From an uncultured Myxococcales bacterium (GTDB taxonomy: Bacteria > Myxococcota_A > UBA9042): 5,007 bases of DNA. The notes under the pieces were generated by a model that saw nothing but the letters and a program-made list of their open reading frames with translations, was not told the origin of the DNA and did no database searches. Below are positions 1 through 5,007 of this stretch, piece after piece. A program made the translations under genes and the position numbers. How positions within the stretch are numbered: position 1 is the stretch's first letter; every line of letters starts with the position of its first letter. The DNA lies in the NCBI GenBank assembly GCA_937915965.1, contig CALGHC010000908.1:1-5007 (forward strand), given 5' to 3'.

Positions 1-1064
1 AGCCGCTCGCCGGCGGCCTGGGCCTGTTCAGCCTCGTCGGCGCTGTCGCAGGGGTCAGCGATGTGCCGCTGCTGGTCGAGGTGGCGGAGCGCACGCCGGC
101 CATCGACCCGTTCGACGAGGTCGACCACTGGCTCCTCGATTTCGGCCGCGACCTGGGCCGGATCGAGGTCCTCTGGGACGGCGAGGACGAGGTCTTTGCC
201 GTCACGACGATCGACGAACCCGACGGTGTCGCGGACTTCGACAACGCGCTTGAGGCGTTGGGGCTGTACGCCGACGATCCGGTCTGGCGCAGCGGGCTGC
301 GTAGCGTGTTGCGCGCCAGGATCCGCGAACAGCTGCACGGCTTCTTCTTGCTCGACCCCGACAGCGGCGCGCTTGGACCTGACTCGGTGCGCATTCAGCT
401 GCACTTCGACGGCGACGCCGGTTTGCCGAGCGCGGCAAGCCAGACGGCCGCTGGTTGGTCGCGGATCGCAGTGGGCGGCGACGACCCCGACCCGGGCCCC
501 GACGGCAAGACCTTCTTTGGGCGCGCCGAGATCGACTGGCACAACACCGTGGCGAACGACGACACCAAGCCGTGGCTCGGCATCTTCACGACCAGCTTCG
601 TTCGATTTGTAATGGCCAACCCGCTGACCGCCGCCCTGGTGTCGAGCTACGCACCGGCGGCTGGCGGCAAGCCCTTTGGGTCGATGCCCGGCGATCTCGA
701 CCTGCTCGACCCGAACCTGGACCCGCAGGCCCTGCCCGCTGGCGACCACAAGGCCAGGGCGCTCGAGTTCGCCTTCATCCTGAAATTCTACGGCCTGGCG
801 GTCGCAGCGGTGACCGCCCACGAGATGGGCCACTCGCTCGGCCTGGTCCAACCGGGGCTGCCCCCGTACGGCCTGCTCGCCGGCATCGCGCCCGCGCCCT
901 GGATCGAGGTCGCCGTCGACGACGCCCATATCGACACAGCGGGTTTCAACCTGATGCAGCCGGGCAGCAGCTTCTCTTTGACCGACGCGCTCACCGGCAC
1001 GCCCGGCTTTGGCGCCGCCAACCTCGGCTACCTGCGGCGGACCTTGATCGTCCTTGTGCCGTAG
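1..1064 (+). CDS. Metzincin-like HExxH putative secreted metallopeptidase, 5'-truncated
   Basis: The frame is open from the window edge (first whole codon at 3) to TAG at 1062-1064, giving 353 visible codons. An internal GTG at 63 has an AGGGG stretch 8 nt upstream and could be a start (333 aa). However, the 20 codons before it are also GC3-rich and encode a hydrophobic stretch (LAGGLGLFSLVGAVAG), so the gene more likely begins outside the window. Counting from codon 3, a zinc-peptidase motif HEMGHSLGL lies at about residues 273-281. A Met-turn-like NLMQPG follows about 45 residues later (Met about 318). Together these suggest a metzincin-type zinc protease fold at the C-terminus. The third metzincin ligand position (HExxHxxGxxH) is Gln, not His. 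The preceding 250 residues are acidic and mixed alpha/beta, and I do not recognise them. The composition suits an extracytoplasmic protein. Substrate is unknown, activity is unproven, and a non-catalytic role is possible. Confidence 0.8.
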   Translation, partial: PLAGGLGLFSLVGAVAGVSDVPLLVEVAERTPAIDPFDEVDHWLLDFGRDLGRIEVLWDGEDEVFAVTTIDEPDGVADFDNALEALGLYADDPVWRSGLRSVLRARIREQLHGFFLLDPDSGALGPDSVRIQLHFDGDAGLPSAASQTAAGWSRIAVGGDDPDPGPDGKTFFGRAEIDWHNTVANDDTKPWLGIFTTSFVRFVMANPLTAALVSSYAPAAGGKPFGSMPGDLDLLDPNLDPQALPAGDHKARALEFAFILKFYGLAVAAVTAHEMGHSLGLVQPGLPPYGLLAGIAPAPWIEVAVDDAHIDTAGFNLMQPGSSFSLTDALTGTPGFGAANLGYLRRTLIVLVP

Positions 1065-1183
1065 CGGGCCGGGGACAAGCGAAACTTGACGAAGAGGACA
1101 AGCGCGCGCCTTGATGGGGACATCCGCGCCAACCCGCGCGCCAGCTGGCAGCCATCGAGCTGCCCGATCGTGGAACTGCCCGC
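1065..1183 (+). other. Intergenic gap between peptidase-like gene and kinase gene
   Basis: This 119-bp spacer separates two co-directional genes. I see no G+C-rich hairpin followed by a T-run, so no intrinsic terminator is supported and read-through from the upstream gene is possible. A sigma-70-like pair, TTGACG (1086-1091) and CTTGAT (1110-1115) with an 18-nt spacer, is weak in the -10 half. GGACAAGCG occurs twice (1073-1081 and 1096-1104), with starts 23 bp apart. The sequence before ATG 1184 has only a weak ribosome-binding match (TGGA, 1171-1174, 9 nt upstream). Confidence 0.5.
1146..1161 (+). promoter_or_regulatory. Candidate sigma-54-type promoter element before the kinase gene
   Basis: TGGCA at 1146-1150 and GCT at 1159-1161 place GG (1147-1148) and GC (1159-1160) exactly 10 nt apart. 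That is the invariant spacing of the -24/-12 sigma-54 promoter. The TGGCA half and the terminal GC-T agree with the consensus; the TT of the -12 half does not. Transcription would start near 1171, leaving a leader of about 12 nt before ATG 1184. In DNA this GC-rich, GG-N10-GC is common by chance, so this is only a candidate. Sigma-54 regulation is widespread in myxobacteria, which makes it plausible. Confidence 0.18.
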
Positions 1184-1200
1184 ATGGACCTGCCCGATCG
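1160..1200 (+). repeat. Short direct repeats flanking the kinase start codon
   Basis: CTGCCCGATCG occurs at 1160-1170 and 1190-1200, each ending in the palindrome CGATCG. A shorter copy, CTGCCCG, lies between them at 1176-1182. The three starts are 16 and 14 bp apart and straddle ATG 1184. This could be a binding site for a regulator that controls the kinase gene, or the trace of a small local duplication (both full copies read LPDR in the kinase frame). The repeats are visible in the sequence; any function is speculative. Confidence 0.3.
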
Positions 1201-4200
1201 GTTCGGCCCGTATGTCATCGTCGATCTGCTCGCGCAGGGCGGAATGGGGTTGATCTATCACGCGCTCGACGAGACCACCGGCCACTCGGTCGCGGTCAAG
1301 ACCGTCTCGACCAGCCGGCCTGCCCACATCGACAGCTTGCGGCGCGAGATCCACACCCTCACCCGGCTTGCGCATCCTGGCGTCGTTCGTCTGCTGGGCG
1401 CGGGCGTCGAGGCGGGAGTACCGTGGTACGCGATGGAGCTCTTGCGCGGCACGCCGATGCGGACCTTCACGCGCGGGCTGTGGCGAAAGGACGAGGCGCC
1501 GGCGCCGGACGACGACGACGAACACGCCTGGATGCGCGACCTGTGGGCATCGACCTGCGACACGCCGGTGCGCGGCAGATCGAGCCGCGGCCTCGATGAC
1601 GACGACGGCAACGGCAACGACGACGACGACGACGCGGGCGACGACGCGGGCGACGACGCGGGCGACGAGGCGGGCGACGACGCGGGCGATGTCGGCACAG
1701 ATGACGTCGCGGATGGCGGCCTCAACCGACGCGCCCGACCGCTGGTCGCTGGCGGCAGGCTCGCCGACGTCTGCGCGATCTACCGGCAGCTGTGCCAGAC
1801 CCTCGCCTACCTGCACGGCGAGGGCACGGTGCACCGCGACCTCAAGCCCGAGAACATCGTCCTGGTCGACGGCTTGCAACCGGTGCTGGTCGACTTTGGG
1901 GTGACGCGGGCGTTCGCGACGCCGTCGGGGCGCGAGGTCCTTGAGATCGACAGCGGCGCCGCCGGCACCCACGCCTACATGGCGCCCGAGCAGATCCGCA
2001 ACCACGCGACCGACGCACGCACCGACCTCTACGCCCTGGGATGCATGCTCTTTGAGGCCCTCACCGGCGAGCCGCCCTTCACTGAGACGGCGAGCGCACC
2101 TGTCTGGCACCAGCACCTCCACCAGTCGCCGCCGCTGCCCTCGAAGTGGGTGGACGGTATCCCTGAAGCGCTCGAGACGATGGTGCTGCGTCTGCTCGCC
2201 AAAGAGCCGCACGACCGCCCCGGCCACGCGGGCGACCTCGGCGCCGTGCTCGCGGCGCTGGGTGCGCCGCTCAGCGCGAGACTCGCCGCTGTCGGGGTTC
2301 GCTCCTACCTGTATCGACCGCGCTTCTACGGACGCGAGCAGACGCTTGATCGCCTCCACACCGAGCTGGCGCAGCTGCGCGACGGGCCGGGGAGCTGCGT
2401 CTTCATCGTCGCGCCCAGCGGGACCGGCAAGACCCGCCTCGCCAAGGAGTTTGCCGCCGACGCCGTGGCGCGCGAGTTCGAGGTGCGCACTGGTGAGTGC
2501 CGACCGTTGGCTGCCGGTGACGACGACGGGTCGGGGACGGTCGGTGCGCCCCTGCATCCGTTTCGACCCTTGCTGCGGTCGCTCGCCGACCGCTGCCGCG
2601 CGGGCGGGGCCAGCCTCACCCAGCGCCTCTTCGGCGACCATCTTCACACCCTCGCGGAGGTCGAACCGGCGCTCGCCACCCTGCCCGGTCGCTCGGCGGG
2701 GCTGGACGGCAGCTCCGGCCCGAGCGAGACCAGCCGCAAGCACCTGCTCGGCGCGATGGTGGCGACGCTCGCTGCCACCGCCAATGAACACCCGGTCTTG
2801 CTGATCCTCGACGACATCCAGTGGGCCGACGACGTCACGCTGGCGGTCCTGCGTTTGCTCGTCGAGGAACCGAACAGCCATCGAGGCGTGCTGATTCTAT
2901 GCACCTGCCGCAGCGAGAACGCCCGCGGCGCGGTCGGCGCACTGCTCGACAAGGCGGCCGAGCGGGTCCTGGCGCTCGAGCGCCTCAGCGAAGATCACGT
3001 GGCCCGAATCGTCGGCGACATGACGGGCCGCCACGAGCCGGACCCTGCTGTGCTCGCGCTGGTCGCTGAGAACAGTGGCGGCAACCCCTTCTTCGTCGCA
3101 GAGTACCTGCGCGCCGCCGTCGCAGAGGGCATGCTGCGACGCGATCAGGATGGCCGCTGGCGGGTCAAGGCGACGACAACGACCGCCGCCCCGGCCGGCG
3201 ACGTGGGCGTCCGTGCCACCGCCCGCGTCAGCGGAGGGGAGTTCCGGCCGCGCCCGGCCGCCCTGCCGGCAACCCTGCGCCAGCTCATCGAGTTGCGCCT
3301 CAACAACCTATCGCCGACCGCGCGCGGCGCCGCGCAGGCCGCCGCGGTGATGGGCCGCACCTTCCGAGACGCCGGCCTTGGAGTGGTCGCGGGCCTCGCC
3401 GAGCGCACACGAATGGAGACGGTCCAAGAGCTCGTCGACCGGCAGGTGTTCGAAGAGACGCCGGAGCGCGACCTGCGCTTCTGCCACGACATGCTGCGCG
3501 AGGTTGCCTACGAGCTGACCCCCGCCGATCGCCGCAAGCTGCTGCATCGCCGTGCTGCCGAGCGCCTCGAACCGCTGGCAGACGCACCGGATCGCAGCCG
3601 CCTGCTCGCCTGGCACTGGCGCCTGGCCGAGGAGCCGGACAAGGCTTTCCACTGGGGACTGCGAGCCGCGCACGACGCCTTGGCGATCGGCGCCCTGCGC
3701 GAGGCCCACCAGCTCCTGATCACCAGCCGCGCCATCGGCGACAGCCAGGGCGAGCGCCTCTGGTCCGGTCTGAGTCGCTGGCAGCGCGCGGCCGTCAGCA
3801 GCGACTTTGGCGACGCCCTCGAAGGGACCGGCGACGCGGTCGGTGCGGGCGTGCAGCTGACCGCAGCGGCCCAGGCCCTCGACGTCGAGATGCCCCGCCA
3901 CGTCGCGGCCTGGCGGTGGGCGCTGGTGGTCCACAGCGCGCGGCTTCTCGGTCTGGCAGCGGTACCGAGGCGCTGGTTGCGCGCGAAGGGGGACGAAGCG
4001 CGGCGCCATGCGACCGCAGCGGACGTCGTGCAGCGGTTGAGCTGGGTCTATCTGACCCTCAACTCGCCGCTGCGCACGCTGGTCAGCGTTGTGGTCGCGG
4101 CGACGCTCGCGGTCCGTGGCGACAGCGACATGGCCGTCGCTCCCGCCTTCGCGATGCTCGGCAATGTGCTGACGATGGTGCGTTTCCGCCCGCTGGCGCG

Positions 4201-5007
4201 GCGGGCGCTGAGCGCGGCGGCGTCTGCGGCGAGCCGCTCGCCGGGGCCAGGGGCCAGCCTCTACGTCGACAGCATGCGCGGCTACGGTTTGCTGGCGTCG
4301 GGCCGGTTGACTGAGGCGACGTCCCTCTACCGGGACGTGTTGGAGCGCGCCCGCGCCATCCGCGACCAACAGAGCACGGACGACGTCCTTTTGCCGCTGT
4401 CCGTGACGCTGTGGGCCACCGGCGACATGAACGGCGCGCGCGACCGCGGCGGCGAGCTGCTCGCGGTGGCGCGCCGCAACGGCCATGTGCGCAACGAGCT
4501 GTGGGCGCGGCTGTCTTTGGCCTGGCTCGCCTTGCTGCAGGGCCTCTGGGATGACGCGCTGGAGGTGCTGCGCGAGGCGCGCACCCACGTCGACGAGCGA
4601 ACCGGCGACATGATGCGGGCGAACCTCCTCGCGGTCGAAGCCGCCGTGCAGAGCGACCGCGGCGACGACGTCCGCGCGCTCGAGCTCGCCCTGACCGCCC
4701 GCGACCTCATCGGCACCGGCGGGCGCTTCAACGTCGCCGCCACGCCTGCGAGGGTCAGCCTGCCGATCGTCTTCCTGGCGTGCTGGCGCCGGGCCCAAAC
4801 CCGCGGCGAGGACTGCGCGGCGCTGCGAGAAGCCGCCACCGAGGCCGTCGCCACGCTGCGTTCGACGGCCCGCTTTGCGCCAATCGTCCGTCCTGTCGCC
4901 CTCCTACAGCGCGGCAGACTCGCCGCCCGACGCGGCGAGGTCGGCCGGGCCAGGCGCCTGCTGGGGGCGGCCGTCGACGCCGCCGAGGCGTGGGGCATGC
5001 CGTGGGA
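1184..5007 (+). CDS. Ser/Thr protein kinase fused to STAND-type ATPase and TPR-like repeats, 3'-truncated
   Basis: One frame runs from ATG 1184 to the edge with no stop (1274 codons). An in-frame TGA at 1112 with no other ATG/GTG/TTG between fixes the start. The kinase (about 10-360) has a glycine loop LAQGGMG (17-22 region; first Gly is Ala), VAVK with Lys39, alphaC Glu55, hinge MEL (84-86), HRDLKPEN (217-224; catalytic Asp219), DFG (237-239) and APE (267-269). All catalytic residues are present, so it should be active. The hinge-to-HRD distance is about 130 residues instead of about 50, because of an acidic insert. The ATPase (about 380-650) opens with FYGRE and has Walker A APSGTGKT (410-417), Walker B LLILDDIQWAD (539-549) and NSGGNPFF (630-637). 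A winged-helix-like segment follows (about 694-800, including FCHDMLREVAYE), then Ala/Leu-rich TPR-like helices (about 805-1274). No membrane segment is seen. The architecture resembles PknK-like signalling proteins. The end resembles a final repeat, so little may be missing. Confidence 0.95.
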   Translation, partial: MDLPDRFGPYVIVDLLAQGGMGLIYHALDETTGHSVAVKTVSTSRPAHIDSLRREIHTLTRLAHPGVVRLLGAGVEAGVPWYAMELLRGTPMRTFTRGLWRKDEAPAPDDDDEHAWMRDLWASTCDTPVRGRSSRGLDDDDGNGNDDDDDAGDDAGDDAGDEAGDDAGDVGTDDVADGGLNRRARPLVAGGRLADVCAIYRQLCQTLAYLHGEGTVHRDLKPENIVLVDGLQPVLVDFGVTRAFATPSGREVLEIDSGAAGTHAYMAPEQIRNHATDARTDLYALGCMLFEALTGEPPFTETASAPVWHQHLHQSPPLPSKWVDGIPEALETMVLRLLAKEPHDRPGHAGDLGAVLAALGAPLSARLAAVGVRSYLYRPRFYGREQTLDRLHTELAQLRDGPGSCVFIVAPSGTGKTRLAKEFAADAVAREFEVRTGECRPLAAGDDDGSGTVGAPLHPFRPLLRSLADRCRAGGASLTQRLFGDHLHTLAEVEPALATLPGRSAGLDGSSGPSETSRKHLLGAMVATLAATANEHPVLLILDDIQWADDVTLAVLRLLVEEPNSHRGVLILCTCRSENARGAVGALLDKAAERVLALERLSEDHVARIVGDMTGRHEPDPAVLALVAENSGGNPFFVAEYLRAAVAEGMLRRDQDGRWRVKATTTTAAPAGDVGVRATARVSGGEFRPRPAALPATLRQLIELRLNNLSPTARGAAQAAAVMGRTFRDAGLGVVAGLAERTRMETVQELVDRQVFEETPERDLRFCHDMLREVAYELTPADRRKLLHRRAAERLEPLADAPDRSRLLAWHWRLAEEPDKAFHWGLRAAHDALAIGALREAHQLLITSRAIGDSQGERLWSGLSRWQRAAVSSDFGDALEGTGDAVGAGVQLTAAAQALDVEMPRHVAAWRWALVVHSARLLGLAAVPRRWLRAKGDEARRHATAADVVQRLSWVYLTLNSPLRTLVSVVVAATLAVRGDSDMAVAPAFAMLGNVLTMVRFRPLARRALSAAASAASRSPGPGASLYVDSMRGYGLLASGRLTEATSLYRDVLERARAIRDQQSTDDVLLPLSVTLWATGDMNGARDRGGELLAVARRNGHVRNELWARLSLAWLALLQGLWDDALEVLREARTHVDERTGDMMRANLLAVEAAVQSDRGDDVRALELALTARDLIGTGGRFNVAATPARVSLPIVFLACWRRAQTRGEDCAALREAATEAVATLRSTARFAPIVRPVALLQRGRLAARRGEVGRARRLLGAAVDAAEAWGMPW
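1595..1714 (+). repeat. Acidic low-complexity tract with 12-bp tandem repeat inside the kinase domain
   Basis: Codons 138-177 of the kinase gene specify 21 Asp/Glu in 40 residues and no Lys or Arg; the rest is mostly Gly, Ala and Asn. Its core is five tandem copies of a 12-bp unit, GACGACGCGGGC (Asp-Asp-Ala-Gly), at 1628-1687. The fourth copy differs by one base (GAG for GAC, giving Glu). A run of five GAC codons (1619-1633) leads into it and overlaps the first unit. The unit length is a multiple of three, so copy-number change would keep the frame. The tract lies between the kinase hinge and the HRD loop, probably as a disordered surface loop. Confidence 0.9.

Noticed and set aside
61..1114. 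Plus-strand open frames at 61-612 and 455-1114
   Set aside because: Out-of-phase shadows of the peptidase-like gene; they are Arg/Ser/Thr-rich and lack motifs, whereas the accepted frame holds HEMGH and the Met-turn-like motif.
1628..1687. Tandem 12-bp repeat considered as a CRISPR-like array or regulatory iterons
   Set aside because: There are no unique spacers, the unit is too short, and it is in frame and translated as Asp-Asp-Ala-Gly inside the kinase.
2411..2434. ATPase Walker A beginning with Ala instead of Gly (APSGTGKT), considered as a defective P-loop
   Set aside because: The common P-loop pattern allows Ala or Gly at this position; the essential Gly-Lys-Thr and the Walker B aspartates are present.
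1111..2804. Plus-strand open frames at 1111-1599, 1368-1904 and 1941-2804
   Set aside because: They overlap the kinase frame in other phases, are dominated by Arg, Ser, Thr and Pro, and show no motifs. They are out-of-phase readings of the same DNA.
1028..2881. Long open frame on the minus strand (617 codons)
   Set aside because: It lies antisense to the kinase frame, which has unmistakable catalytic motifs throughout. The translation is rich in Arg, Val, Ala, Gln and His without motifs, as expected from a mirrored GC-rich gene; its Val/Ala run is the reverse of the Asp-rich repeat.
4232..4244. 13-bp match AGCCGCTCGCCGG to positions 1-13
   Set aside because: The two copies are read in different phases in unrelated genes, with no flanking similarity; this is likely chance in GC-rich DNA.
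3308..4798. Second long open frame on the minus strand (496 codons)
   Set aside because: It is antisense to the ATPase and TPR-like part of the kinase gene, has no recognisable domain and a composition typical of a shadow frame. High GC content leaves few stop codons in any frame.

Overview
The window is very GC-rich, with G or C at almost every third codon position. It holds two genes, both on the + strand, and both cut by a window edge. The composition, the kinase-ATPase-repeat architecture of the second gene and the style of the first gene's product (a large, apparently secreted HExxH protein) suggest a myxobacterium (Myxococcota, perhaps a Haliangium- or Nannocystis-like lineage). That placement is an inference from protein style; no taxonomic marker gene is present.

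Layout. Positions 1-1064 hold the 3' part of a gene for a metzincin-like zinc-peptidase domain, with a HEMGH motif and a Met-turn-like NLMQPG. Its reading frame is open to the left edge. Positions 1065-1183 are a 119-bp gap with no convincing hairpin terminator. The gap has short direct repeats and weak promoter-like sequences, the most notable being a GG-N10-GC (sigma-54-type) arrangement just before the next start. From ATG 1184 to the right edge (5007) runs one uninterrupted frame of 1274 codons with no stop. It encodes a multidomain signalling protein: a Hanks-type Ser/Thr kinase, then a STAND/AAA-type ATPase, a winged-helix-like linker and a helical TPR-like region. The C-terminus lies outside the window.

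How the parts work together. The kinase-ATPase-repeat protein is probably a cytoplasmic signal integrator. The repeats would sense a partner or ligand, the ATPase would switch conformation, and the kinase would phosphorylate Ser/Thr targets. Its most unusual visible feature is an insertion of about 85 residues inside the kinase domain. The insertion carries a strongly acidic tract encoded partly by a 12-bp tandem repeat. Nothing in the sequence ties the peptidase-like protein and the kinase to one pathway; they are simply adjacent and co-directional. I found no RNA gene, CRISPR array, insertion sequence or other mobile element.
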